From assembly GCA_021162305.1 (NCBI GenBank), contig JAGGYX010000042.1:1-21360 (forward strand): a stretch of DNA of 21,360 nt, given 5' to 3'. The notes beneath the pieces are model-generated. The model did no database searches. It was not told the DNA's origin and was given only the letters and a program-made list of their open reading frames with translations. Shown here in pieces: positions 12,755 through 19,759 of the stretch. The position numbers were made by a program, and so were the translations under genes. How positions within the stretch are numbered: the first letter of the stretch is position 1; each line of letters begins with the position of its first letter. This DNA is from Thermoplasmata archaeon (GTDB taxonomy: Archaea; Thermoplasmatota; E2; UBA202; JdFR-43).

Positions 12755-13690
12755 TTAATCTCTTATGCCCTCTTCTTTTACAGTGAAAACAGCCTCTCCT
12801 TCTGGAAGATGTGGTGAGTCAATGAGGCGGGCTATCCTTTTTCCACCCTTCGATTTCCTTAAATATATTCTAAACATGGCTGTATGGCCGACGATATGCC
12901 CACCTATCGGCTGCGTGGGGTCACCAAAATAAACATCGGGGCGGGCAGCAACCTGATTCGTCACACATATAACAGCATTGTAAAGGCGGGCAAATTTTAG
13001 CAGCATGTGCATGTGCTTATTCAATTTTTGCTGTCTCTCTGCTAAAGCGCCGCGCCCAACATATTCCGCTCTAAAATGCCCTGTCAATGAATCAACAACA
13101 AGAAGACGAATCGCTCGCTCTTTTGCAAGCTCTATTGCTTTATCCACAAGCATCATTTGATGATTTGAATTGAAAGCATTGGCAACATGTATTTTTTTCA
13201 ATGCATCTTTTCCATCTATTCCAACACTTTCAGCCATCTGAATTATTCTTTCAGGGCGAAACGTATTTTCTGTATCGATAAAAATTGCCTCTCCTTCCAA
13301 GCCACCTTCGCTCTCATCGAGCTGCACGTTAACGCAAAGCTGATGAGCTATTTGTGTTTTTCCAGAACCAAACTCTCCAAAAAGCTCTGTTATAGCCTGC
13401 GTTTCAAATCCGCCGCCGAGCAATTCATCAAATGATTTTGAACCTGTCGTCAAATGCTTTCTTTCCTTCATTCTTTCCAGCAGCACGTCACCAGTTTCAA
13501 ATCCACCAACATCCGCTTTTTCTCTTGCTGCCTGAATTATTTTTAGAGCAGTTCCTTCTCCAATATCTATGGCTTCGGCAAGTTCTGATGGAGATGCAAC
13601 AGCTATCGCCATTAAATCATCATAACCAGCTTCTTCCAGCTTCTTTGCTATTGCTGGACCCACACCCGGCAATTCTTCTAAATCAACCAT
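12755..13690 (-). CDS. radA: DNA repair and recombination protein RadA
   Basis: This is the archaeal RecA/Rad51 recombinase, forming ATP-dependent filaments on single-stranded DNA for strand exchange. The 311 residues start with a helix-hairpin-helix DNA-binding domain ([20 protein letters not shown], residues 7-26, plus a second hairpin to about 55). The linker has GGFETG around Phe64, the position of the Rad51-type polymerisation motif. The ATPase core has Walker A GEFGSGKT (105-112) and Walker B LLVVD (196-200). The L1/L2 DNA-binding region includes [18 protein letters not shown] and [20 protein letters not shown], followed by GGHIVGH. The [13 protein letters not shown]-terminus is typical. 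Length is normal for RadA. A TTTATAAA box centred 25 bases upstream suggests a leaderless transcript. The gene is separate from idsA by a 49-base gap. Confidence 0.97.
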   Translation of the reverse strand: MVDLEELPGVGPAIAKKLEEAGYDDLMAIAVASPSELAEAIDIGEGTALKIIQAAREKADVGGFETGDVLLERMKERKHLTTGSKSFDELLGGGFETQAITELFGEFGSGKTQIAHQLCVNVQLDESEGGLEGEAIFIDTENTFRPERIIQMAESVGIDGKDALKKIHVANAFNSNHQMMLVDKAIELAKERAIRLLVVDSLTGHFRAEYVGRGALAERQQKLNKHMHMLLKFARLYNAVICVTNQVAARPDVYFGDPTQPIGGHIVGHTAMFRIYLRKSKGGKRIARLIDSPHLPEGEAVFTVKEEGIRD

Positions 13691-13708
13691 TGAATAACAA
13701 TGCTGTTT

Positions 13709-13720
13709 TATTTATAAAAT
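13709..13720 (-). promoter_or_regulatory. TATA box of radA
   Basis: TTTATAAA (13711-13718) inside a longer AT-rich run is centred about 25 bases upstream of the radA ATG at 13690. This is the expected distance for leaderless transcription. Confidence 0.65.
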
Positions 13721-13833
13721 TTTCATATCATCTGTAGGAGATCATCAACTTAAGAATAATTTTATAGCCATTATTTCTCTCTGATTCCTATACATTTCAT
13801 TTTCCTCAACTATGCAATAACAATAACGACAAT

Positions 13834-13842
13834 CTTTTATAT
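13834..13842 (+). promoter_or_regulatory. Possible TATA box for the lipoprotein gene
   Basis: CTTTTATAT lies about 44 bases before the ATG at 13882, placing a transcription start near 13864 and leaving a short leader of about 18 bases that contains the GGAGGT ribosome binding site. This differs from the leaderless pattern of neighbouring genes. Confidence 0.45.
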
Positions 13843-13868
13843 CCTTTTCTGCTTAAAAATATGCTATT

Positions 13869-13874
13869 GGAGGT
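13869..13874 (+). promoter_or_regulatory. Strong Shine-Dalgarno sequence for the lipoprotein gene
   Basis: A perfect GGAGGT lies seven bases before the ATG at 13882. Neighbouring first-of-operon genes show no such site, so this leadered start stands out. Confidence 0.8.
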
Positions 13875-13881
13875 TTTTTAA

Positions 13882-14937
13882 ATGAGGGAGAAAATCGTAG
13901 CATTATTTTTGGTTTTGGGTATAGTGATGAGTGGATGCGTGAAGGAGAAGAGTAGCATTCAAACGTTTGTCAAAACGGATTATGCGGAGGAAAAAACCGT
14001 GGGCCCGGCGGGAGGAAATCTGTTTTTCCTAGAGTATCATGTATATGCTGATTTTCTTGAGAATGCTGTGAGTAAAAATACAAATATTACGGTTACCAAA
14101 GTCGCTTCATACCCCGAAAGGGAGGGTGTGGAGTTCATGGACGTGTATTATTTCGAGCCCGAGGGGATGAGCTTTGAAAAGCCGGTTAAAATTGGAATAA
14201 ATTACAATAGTCTGGAAGTTCCGGAAAACATAAGTGATGAAGACCTAAAACTCTTCATGTATTATGATGGAGAATGGAGGGAGATAGAGGACAGCCAGCC
14301 CGTTGGAAGTTATATAGCCGGCCATGTTAACCACTTTTGCGGAATCGCATCCGGATATGCAATGGAGTATGTTTCCAATCCCGATACAAGCGATGACCGC
14401 AACTCCAGCCAGGATGATAATAACTCTGCGGTATGGACCTTTGAAGTTCCTGTTAGGATTTATGAATATGAATACGGTCTCCACAATATTTCTCACCCTT
14501 TCACCATTCATGGTTTCTGTGCATATATTGCATGGGACCCCCAGCCATATGTTAGATTCTATCAGATTTATTTCCATTACAACGGAAATGAGCCAGAAGG
14601 GTGGATATATGGATGCGACTGGCTTGAGAGAGATAAGAACTACTGCCAACCTCAAGAATTCTTTTTCCGAGAAGATACTCCATACTACATAGCCAATGAA
14701 GAGGATTATCCTGTGGCGGATGCCAGGGGTAGTATTTATGTGGGAGAACTTGAGCCCCATTTATACGATGAAAGCCTCCAAGGTTTGCACGGGTTACCCA
14801 TCGCCTATGTGTCTCAGGAATTTAAGGACAATGGGGATATAGATGAAATAGCGCAGGCAGGAATAATAAAGGAAATGCATGACTACATGGAGGAATATTT
14901 CGATGGATGGACCGCAACCGTGAGGGCGGTGGCGTGA
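13882..14937 (+). CDS. Exported lipoprotein with ZU5-like domain
   Basis: This is a 351-residue predicted lipoprotein of unknown function. The N-terminus MREKIVALFLVLGIVMSGC is a signal peptide ending in a lipobox-like VMSGC, so Cys19 would be the lipidated residue. Residues of about 40-155 resemble a ZU5-type beta domain: an initial VGPAGGNL, a central YYFEPEGMSFEKPVKIGINY, then YYDGEWREIE and a terminal VNHFCGIASG. This arrangement is common in bacterial and archaeal surface proteins. An Asp/Ser/Asn-rich linker (about 162-180) leads to a second aromatic-rich domain (about 182-351) that I do not recognise, with Cys residues in HGFCAYI, IYGCDW and NYCQPQ. The GGAGGT ribosome binding site fixes the start. 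Base composition and codon choice are richer in G and C than in flanking genes, suggesting transfer. It is in the same reading phase as the next gene, separated by a TGA. Confidence 0.75.
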   Translation: MREKIVALFLVLGIVMSGCVKEKSSIQTFVKTDYAEEKTVGPAGGNLFFLEYHVYADFLENAVSKNTNITVTKVASYPEREGVEFMDVYYFEPEGMSFEKPVKIGINYNSLEVPENISDEDLKLFMYYDGEWREIEDSQPVGSYIAGHVNHFCGIASGYAMEYVSNPDTSDDRNSSQDDNNSAVWTFEVPVRIYEYEYGLHNISHPFTIHGFCAYIAWDPQPYVRFYQIYFHYNGNEPEGWIYGCDWLERDKNYCQPQEFFFREDTPYYIANEEDYPVADARGSIYVGELEPHLYDESLQGLHGLPIAYVSQEFKDNGDIDEIAQAGIIKEMHDYMEEYFDGWTATVRAVA

Positions 14938-14964
14938 GATGATGAGATAAGGCTCAAAAAAATT

Positions 14965-16203
14965 ATGGCAATTTTTTCCATTCTACTATTTGCCTTCGCT
15001 TCTCTGCCCGCCATAACAACGGGGGGAAAGGAGAAATTGAACGAAACATCAATAACCATTCATATATCCGGTGGGCTGGGAATACATGCCACAATAACCA
15101 ACAGTGGAGAAAGCCTTTCTAATCTGGAATGGGAAATGGGAATCGACGGCCCCATTATTCTCGGAGATTACAGACAGGGAGAGATAACATCCCCCTCCTC
15201 CGGTGAATCGGTGGAAATCACATCGTTTGTATGGGGTGGTGGGCCGGCAAGAATTGTTGTGAGGGCAGATGGTGTCTCAAGAACCGCAAGTTGCATTCTT
15301 CTCGGCCCCTTCGTCTTTGGCTGCAGGATGGATCCGGAAAGGGAGGCATCGATTCCGGAAAATGCAACAAAGGTTATGCCGGAAGATGATGTATTTCCTC
15401 CTGTGTTGCACTCATCCCAATGGGAAGAACCCGTTCCGTTGGATATAATCAACACGGCTGGAGCGGAGGACTCGCCATTCATAAGCAGCGATGGTAGCAT
15501 GTTTTTCTTTTTCTTCACGCCCGATGTTAATGTGCCTCCTGAGAAACAATTGCTGGATGGCGTCACCGGAATATGGTGGTGCAGATGGGATGGAGAGTGG
15601 AGCGAGCCAGAGAGAATATTTCTGAATATGGATGTGGCGCTGGACGGCGCCCCCTTTTTGCTCAACAACACCCTGTGGTTTGCCTCCGTAAGGAGTGGCA
15701 ACTATGGAGAGGTGGACCTCTACACAGCCGAGTATATCAGAGGAATGTGGAGGAATGTGGAAAATGCTGGAGAACTGCTGAATAAAATATATGATGTGGG
15801 GGAAATGCACATAACGGCGGATGGAAAAACCATGTACTGCGGAAAGGATGGAAATAAAAGCAGGGATTTGTTCATTCTGCATAAAAACGATGGAGGATGG
15901 ACTGAACCATCTTTAATTCCATATCCCATAAGCACAAATGAATACAATGAAGATTTGCCCTTCATAACGGAGGATGGAAATGAGTTATGGTTTACTGGAG
16001 AAAGCAGGCTTGGCTATTCAGGACCTGCAATTTTCAGATGCATAAAAGAGAATGGGAAATGGGGTGAGCCGGAGGAGATAATTTCATCCTTTGCCGGCGA
16101 ACCATGTCTGGATAAAGAAGGGAACATATATTTCGTTCATCACTATTTTAGCAGCAATATGAAGATGATTGAGACAGATATCTATATAGCATACAGGAAA
16201 TGA
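14965..16203 (+). CDS. Exported PD40/WD40-like beta-propeller protein
   Basis: This is a 412-residue exported protein of unknown role. After a hydrophobic N-terminus (MAIFSILLFAFASLPAITTG), residues of about 25-120 form a beta-sandwich (ISGGLGIHATITNSGESLSN, then a T-S-P-S-S-G-E-S-V turn), a module often seen in archaeal and bacterial surface proteins. From about residue 165, five PD40/WD40-like blades follow: DSPFISSDGSMFFFF, DGAPFLLNNTLWFAS, EMHITADGKTMYCG, EDLPFITEDGNELWFTG and GEPCLDKEGNIYFVH. Each contains a W-x-E-P or related strand. Such propellers bind ligands or partners outside the cell. The start is uncertain. ATG 14965 has no close SD, and the in-frame codons just upstream encode IRLKKI, a better basic n-region, so a non-standard upstream start or sequence error is possible. 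It is probably co-transcribed with the lipoprotein gene 27 bases upstream. Confidence 0.7.
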   Translation: MAIFSILLFAFASLPAITTGGKEKLNETSITIHISGGLGIHATITNSGESLSNLEWEMGIDGPIILGDYRQGEITSPSSGESVEITSFVWGGGPARIVVRADGVSRTASCILLGPFVFGCRMDPEREASIPENATKVMPEDDVFPPVLHSSQWEEPVPLDIINTAGAEDSPFISSDGSMFFFFFTPDVNVPPEKQLLDGVTGIWWCRWDGEWSEPERIFLNMDVALDGAPFLLNNTLWFASVRSGNYGEVDLYTAEYIRGMWRNVENAGELLNKIYDVGEMHITADGKTMYCGKDGNKSRDLFILHKNDGGWTEPSLIPYPISTNEYNEDLPFITEDGNELWFTGESRLGYSGPAIFRCIKENGKWGEPEEIISSFAGEPCLDKEGNIYFVHHYFSSNMKMIETDIYIAYRK

Positions 16204-16228
16204 TTATGGGTTGCAATACAATTTTCTC

Positions 16229-16243
16229 AGCGAAATTTTTCGA
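16229..16243 (+). terminator. Possible weak terminator after the PD40 gene
   Basis: AGCGAAATTTTTCGACA contains a short CGAAA...TTTCG hairpin and a run of five T about 30 bases after the stop. Archaeal terminators are mainly T runs, so this is only a candidate. Confidence 0.2.
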
Positions 16244-16337
16244 CAACCTCCTCTTTGCATAAATGTATGCTACTCTATATGGGTTGATGGTCTTCATCTG
16301 TGACAATATTACTCTTTTCTTGCTTACCATTTTTCCT

Positions 16338-16350
16338 AAAATATATAAAT
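16338..16350 (+). promoter_or_regulatory. TATA box of the DUF106-cmk operon
   Basis: AAAATATATAAAT is centred about 27 bases before the ATG at 16372 (18 before the ATG at 16363). The spacing favours a leaderless transcript starting at 16372 and argues against the GTG start at 16300, which lies upstream of the promoter. Confidence 0.65.
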
Positions 16351-16371
16351 GGCTGCAATATCATGTTTCAG

Positions 16372-16983
16372 ATGGCGAAACAGCAATCTTCAATGGGATT
16401 TTTTCTTTTGCTTATGGTAGCCATGCTTATATTGTTTGACCCAAAAACGAGAGCGGGGCTTGCAAACATTGTAAACTATGCATTCTTTCCATTGTTTGGC
16501 TTCCATTATAAATATCCTGTTTTGACAATATTTCTGGCTGGCTCTGTTGTAATAATCATATCTGCTTTAATAAGACATTTCGCCACAAACTGGGTGGAGA
16601 TGGCAAAAATGCAGGATATGGTTTCCTTCTTTCAGAAAGAATATAGAAAGGCTTTGAAAAGCCAGAATAAATATAAAATAAAGAAGCTGCAGGCGCTGCA
16701 GGCGGAGATAATGAAAAAGCAGAGTCAGGTTTCTTCTCAGCAAATGAAACTCATGCCAATAACTCTTATAATTTTTGTCCCCATCTTTACATGGATGTGG
16801 GAATTTTTGCTGGCTCTTGCTGAAAAAGGTTATCATTATTATATAGATGTTCCATGGAAATTGCATGTTAGCTTGTTTACATCACATGTTCTACCAAACT
16901 GGATTTTATTATATAGCTTGCTTTCCATTCCATTGACTCAAATAATTCAGTATATTTTGAGATTAAAATGGTTAACGCAATAA
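16372..16983 (+). CDS. DUF106 / EMC3-TMCO1 family membrane protein (Oxa1-superfamily insertase-like)
   Basis: This is an archaeal member of the DUF106 family, related to YidC/Oxa1, EMC3 and TMCO1 and thought to help insert membrane proteins at the ribosome. The 203 residues (from MAKQQSSMGF) have a first TM helix at about 8-25, a second at about 46-66 (LTIFLAGSVVIIISALIRH), then a charged coiled-coil hairpin at about 70-122 (QKEYRKALKSQNKYKIKKLQ) typical of the family. Two further TM helices lie at about 128-148 and 175-195. The K-L-M-P-I-T motif at the third TM matches the family pattern. The ATG at 16363 would add three residues. Position relative to the TATA box favours 16372. It overlaps the start of cmk by 16 bases, a gene pair conserved in archaea, usually next to secY and adk, which are absent here. 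Confidence 0.88.
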   Translation: MAKQQSSMGFFLLLMVAMLILFDPKTRAGLANIVNYAFFPLFGFHYKYPVLTIFLAGSVVIIISALIRHFATNWVEMAKMQDMVSFFQKEYRKALKSQNKYKIKKLQALQAEIMKKQSQVSSQQMKLMPITLIIFVPIFTWMWEFLLALAEKGYHYYIDVPWKLHVSLFTSHVLPNWILLYSLLSIPLTQIIQYILRLKWLTQ

Positions 16984-17498
16984 CCATAAGTGGTCTGCCT
17001 GGTAGTGGGACAACAACTGTAGCAGAATTTTTACAAAAAAAGCTTGGATGGAAGCACATCAATATGGGAAAAATTTTCAGAGAACTTGCAGAAGAAAATA
17101 GAATGAAATTGCAGGAATTTGAAGAGTATTGCGAAGAAAATCCACGCATAGATAGAGAAATAGATAAAAAACAGGAAAAAATTTTGAGGGAAGGAAATGT
17201 CATACTTGAGAGCAGGCTTGCAGGATGGATTGCACATCTCAAAAAAATACCAGCCTTTAAAGTATGGCTTGACTGCCAGGAAGAAGAGAGAGTGAAGCGT
17301 ATCATGAATAGAGAAGATGGAAATTTTTTTGAAAAAAGGGCAGAAATGAAAGCGAGAGAGAAAAGCGAAAAAAGGAGATATAAAAAATTTTATGGAATAG
17401 ATTTGGATGATAAATCTATTTACGACGCCATAATAGATTCAACAAATTTAAAACCTGAAGAAATTGTCGATAGAATTCTGCACATGATTCAAAAATAA
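16968..17498 (+). CDS. cmk: Cytidylate kinase (CMP kinase)
   Basis: This is an archaeal-type CMP kinase that phosphorylates CMP and dCMP with ATP in pyrimidine nucleotide supply. The 176-residue P-loop protein has Walker A GLPGSGTTT (residues 9-17), the Thr-rich variant of this family. It also has INMGKIFRELAEENRM (31-46) for nucleoside monophosphate binding, VILESRLAGWIAH (78-90), and a lid region with RIMNREDGNFFEKRAEMKAR and EKSEKRRYKKFYGID. The length matches other archaeal Cmk proteins. The start lies inside the end of the DUF106 gene, implying coupled translation. The stop region overlaps the convergent trm1 3' end by ten bases. Confidence 0.95.
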   Translation: MVNAITISGLPGSGTTTVAEFLQKKLGWKHINMGKIFRELAEENRMKLQEFEEYCEENPRIDREIDKKQEKILREGNVILESRLAGWIAHLKKIPAFKVWLDCQEEERVKRIMNREDGNFFEKRAEMKAREKSEKRRYKKFYGIDLDDKSIYDAIIDSTNLKPEEIVDRILHMIQK

Positions 17499-17698
17499 CT
17501 CTTTATCTCTTCATAGCCTGCATTTGTTTTGAAAGCATTGCCAGCAAAATGGGTGCGTGCCGCCTTCCGGCCATGGCGGCGGAGTTTTCCAATTAATTTG
17601 TCGAGGCTCGGCTGCCTTGTTTTAATTTCTTTTGCAATTTTCCCGCTTTCATAATAGGGCAGTGAAATGACATCTTCTTCTATAAATTTTTTTGCCAT
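17489..17698 (-). pseudogene. trm1: C-terminal part of tRNA (guanine-26 N2) dimethyltransferase Trm1, cut off by an in-frame TAA
   Basis: The 69 residues match the C-terminal domain of Trm1: LPYYESGKIAKEIKTRQPSL (winged-helix-like), KLIGKLRRHGRKAARTHFAG and the terminal F-K-T-N-A. This corresponds to the family signature A-S-R-T-H-F-x-P-x-G-I-K-T-D-A. It is read in the same frame as the N-terminal part, directly after its TAA, and the first codon is ATG (TAAATG). I see no ribosome binding site upstream; the bases before it are an A-rich run. Either the fragment is translated by reinitiation as a second subunit, or one substitution has interrupted an otherwise intact gene, or the stop is a sequence error. 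Catalytic residues are all in the other part. The 3' end overlaps cmk by ten bases. Confidence 0.8.
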
Positions 17699-18541
17699 TT
17701 ACTTTATTTTTTTGTTTTCACTGCTTTCAAGAATTTTGATGAAATTTTTATCGTGCAACTTTCCTGTCCAGAGAGGACCAGCAATTTTTTTTGCGTTCAA
17801 TGATTTGCCAATTTTCCATCCATTTTCCCAGTAAAATTGTCCTACACATGCCAAACTTTTTTCAGCTTTTTTTACTCCTTTTTCAATGCTTCCGTATACT
17901 CTAAAATAATGAGCATAGTGATATGATAGCATGGGCTTGAAAGAATAATCAAATATTCCTGCAATCCTCGCTATATATCCCAGTAATATTCTCAATCCAA
18001 TTTCTTTTGCCCCCTGCATTTTTAATGGATTTGCCAGGTATCTTCTCATGCATGTTTTTTTGAATACCCCACTCAAAGTCGCAACATCTGTTGCTGATAT
18101 GGATATAAATCCTTTTTTCTTTAATCCTTCAAAAATGCATGGTATATATGGCGAAGGACTACCATATGGATCGAGGTCAATATAATCATATTTTTTTCTG
18201 CTTACAAGATTGCAAAATTTTTCATTCAAAATCGTGGCTTCTATTCCATTTTCTTTTACATTCTTTAAAATTATCTCATATGATTTTTTGCTGACATCGT
18301 TTATATCAATGGAAATGTCCTTGCTTATTTCCTTTTTTATTCTTATTCCTCTTATGCCAGTTGCTGCCATTCCATCTAAAAATTTTCTTGCTCCCTGTTG
18401 ATATATATGCCTGCAAAACAAAATTTGAATGTCTCTATCAAGATGCCATGTTGGATTGTAAAATCCAGCACTTTTTTTGCCTGGTCCCTTATAGTCTTTG
18501 TTGATAACAGTAAAAATTTTTGCTTTTCCTTCTTCTATCAT
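17699..18541 (-). CDS. trm1: tRNA (guanine-26 N2) dimethyltransferase Trm1, N-terminal catalytic part (interrupted gene)
   Basis: Trm1 makes N2,N2-dimethylguanosine at position 26 of tRNA using S-adenosylmethionine. These 280 residues hold the whole methyltransferase domain: EEGKAKIF and FYNPTWHLDRDIQI (27-40), SAM motif FLDGMAATGIRGIR (54-67), the acidic SIDINDVSKKS (77-87), catalytic DLDPYGSPSPYI (122-133), and ISATDVATLSGVFKKTC (148-164). AGPLWTGKLHDKNFI near the end begins the C-terminal region. The chain then hits TAA one codon before the ATG of the C-terminal fragment, in the same frame. Together the parts are about 349 residues, close to the usual archaeal length near 380. The start overlaps the THEP1 stop (ATGA), with GAAGGA just upstream, so it belongs to that operon. 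Whether the split protein is functional is unknown. Confidence 0.88.
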   Translation of the reverse strand: MIEEGKAKIFTVINKDYKGPGKKSAGFYNPTWHLDRDIQILFCRHIYQQGARKFLDGMAATGIRGIRIKKEISKDISIDINDVSKKSYEIILKNVKENGIEATILNEKFCNLVSRKKYDYIDLDPYGSPSPYIPCIFEGLKKKGFISISATDVATLSGVFKKTCMRRYLANPLKMQGAKEIGLRILLGYIARIAGIFDYSFKPMLSYHYAHYFRVYGSIEKGVKKAEKSLACVGQFYWENGWKIGKSLNAKKIAGPLWTGKLHDKNFIKILESSENKKIK

Positions 18542-19083
18542 AATCCTTCTTTCAATATTTTTTCTATTTTATATGGCAATATGTTTCTATTCTTTGGAGT
18601 TATTTCAAATATTCTCACATTATTCCTATTTCTTATGTCCTGCAAAAGGGCATCTCTGGATTTTTTATATAATGTAAGCAGCACTGGCTTATCGCAATCA
18701 AGGGCATCTCTCACAATATCTCTGAACCTCCTGCTTTCGAGCTCCATTTTTCCCACTTCATCTATGACAACGACATCTATGGTATCATCATCAACAGCTT
18801 TTTTAATAGCAGGAATCCCAAATTCTTCCAGAGCCTTCAAATCAATTTTGTATTTTCCAACTCTATATGAGGAGTCCATATTTATATGGGCAAACAATCG
18901 TTCCTCATCGGTAAACCAGTCAATTATTTTAAACCCAACCCTCCTTTTATTTTCAATTATGCTTTTTGTTATCATCCCTCCAAATATATAATCATTTTTC
19001 AGCCTTTCCATAACCTTAATAAGAACCTCTGTTTTCCCCACGCCGGGCAAACCAGTGACGCCCACTTTTGGTATTATGTCCAT
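18538..19083 (-). CDS. Nucleoside-triphosphatase, THEP1 family
   Basis: This is an archaeal THEP1-type P-loop NTPase (181 residues) that hydrolyses ATP, GTP and other NTPs to NDPs in vitro; its cellular role is unclear. Walker A is GLPGVGKT (11-18). The family segment FGGMITKSIIENKRRVGFKI (34-53) corresponds to the G-F-x-T-x-E-V-R-x-x-G-x-R-x-G-F pattern. VVVIDEVGKMELESRRF (104-120) contains Walker B and the family signature D-E-I-G-x-M-E. Human NTPCR belongs to the same group. It is the first gene of the operon leading into trm1, with a four-base overlap. It is divergent from the HAD phosphatase, sharing a 57-base intergenic region with an A/T-only core. Confidence 0.9.
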   Translation of the reverse strand: MDIIPKVGVTGLPGVGKTEVLIKVMERLKNDYIFGGMITKSIIENKRRVGFKIIDWFTDEERLFAHINMDSSYRVGKYKIDLKALEEFGIPAIKKAVDDDTIDVVVIDEVGKMELESRRFRDIVRDALDCDKPVLLTLYKKSRDALLQDIRNRNNVRIFEITPKNRNILPYKIEKILKEGL

Positions 19084-19106
19084 TCTATTTATGAATGCAA
19101 ATCTGA

Positions 19107-19120
19107 TTTAAAAAATATAT
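19107..19120 (+). promoter_or_regulatory. TATA box of the HAD phosphatase gene (shared divergent promoter region)
   Basis: TTTAAAAAATATAT is centred about 26 bases before the GTG at 19141, fitting a leaderless plus-strand transcript. Read on the minus strand, the same AT-only block (ATATATTTTTTAAA) lies about 30 bases before the THEP1 ATG at 19083, so one core may serve both directions. Confidence 0.55.
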
Positions 19121-19140
19121 GCAACTTTTCCATTCATATT

Positions 19141-19758
19141 GTGAAATTGATAGTATTTGATATGGATGGCGTCCTCATTGAAGAAAGAAGTTCATGGCGA
19201 ATCATTCATAAAGAATTTAAAATAGATAATTCAGATATATTGAAGGAATTGCATGAAGGAAGGCTTAGTGAGAAAGATTTTTTAAATAAGGAGATAGAAA
19301 AAATGAGAATCCATGGATTAAAAAGAAAGCACATAATGGATGTATTGAAAAAAGTTAGATACATGCACGGATTGGAAAATTGTCTGAATTTTGTAGAAAA
19401 ATGGCGTTCTGCCATAATCTCAGGAGGAATAAAATGCATTGCAGATAGAATTGCAAAATATGGAATAAATCATGTTTATGCCAATGAGATAATTTTTAAA
19501 GATGATGTGCCATGGAAAGGAAGGTTGAATGTTCCATTTTATAATAAAAAGAAAGTGCTGAAAGAATTTTTAGAAAAAATGGACGCAGATTATGTTATTG
19601 TTGTAGGAGATTCAAAATATGATGTAGGGATGTTTGAACTTTCTGATGTTGCAATTGCTTTCAATCCAAATGATGAAATTGTTATTGAAAAAGCAGATTA
19701 TGTAGTGAATAGCAAAGACATGAATGATTTAATTAAAATACTCAAAAAGCATTATTAA
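19141..19758 (+). CDS. HAD-superfamily phosphatase, phosphoserine phosphatase-like
   Basis: This is a 205-residue HAD hydrolase. Motif I is FDMDGVL, with nucleophile Asp7 and acid/base Asp9. Motif II is AIISGG (Ser94). The motif III lysine is in NKKKVL (about 136-138), and motif IV is VVGDSKYDVGMF (Asp167, Asp171). The cap helices between motifs I and II and the S-G-G sequence resemble the phosphoserine phosphatase (SerB-like, HAD-IB) group, but the substrate cannot be fixed from sequence. The GTG start at 19141 puts the motif at the usual distance from the N-terminus and lies 26 bases after a TATA box. An upstream ATG at 18886 would run through the THEP1 gene and is rejected. DUF1614 follows after one base, suggesting one transcript. 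Confidence 0.87.
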   Translation: MKLIVFDMDGVLIEERSSWRIIHKEFKIDNSDILKELHEGRLSEKDFLNKEIEKMRIHGLKRKHIMDVLKKVRYMHGLENCLNFVEKWRSAIISGGIKCIADRIAKYGINHVYANEIIFKDDVPWKGRLNVPFYNKKKVLKEFLEKMDADYVIVVGDSKYDVGMFELSDVAIAFNPNDEIVIEKADYVVNSKDMNDLIKILKKHY

Positions 19759-19759
19759 T

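Noticed and set aside
14324..14760. ORFs on both strands inside the lipoprotein gene
   Set aside because: Out-of-frame shadows; the GGAGGT-led frame has a signal peptide, lipobox and ZU5-like pattern.
13882..16203. Lipoprotein and PD40 protein as one gene split by TGA (readthrough or selenocysteine)
   Set aside because: The second part begins with its own hydrophobic signal-like segment, and the first part ends naturally; two exported proteins are more likely. The shared phase has a one in three chance.
16300..16371. Longer GTG start for the DUF106 membrane protein adding 24 residues
   Set aside because: It would lie upstream of the TATA box at 16338-16350; the ATG at 16372 gives the normal family N-terminus and leaderless spacing.
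17699..17701. Pyrrolysine readthrough at the trm1 stop
   Set aside because: Pyrrolysine is encoded by TAG; this stop is TAA.
18886..19140. Upstream ATG extension of the HAD phosphatase by 85 codons
   Set aside because: The extension runs antisense through the THEP1 gene and has no HAD sequence; motif I sits at the usual distance from the GTG at 19141.
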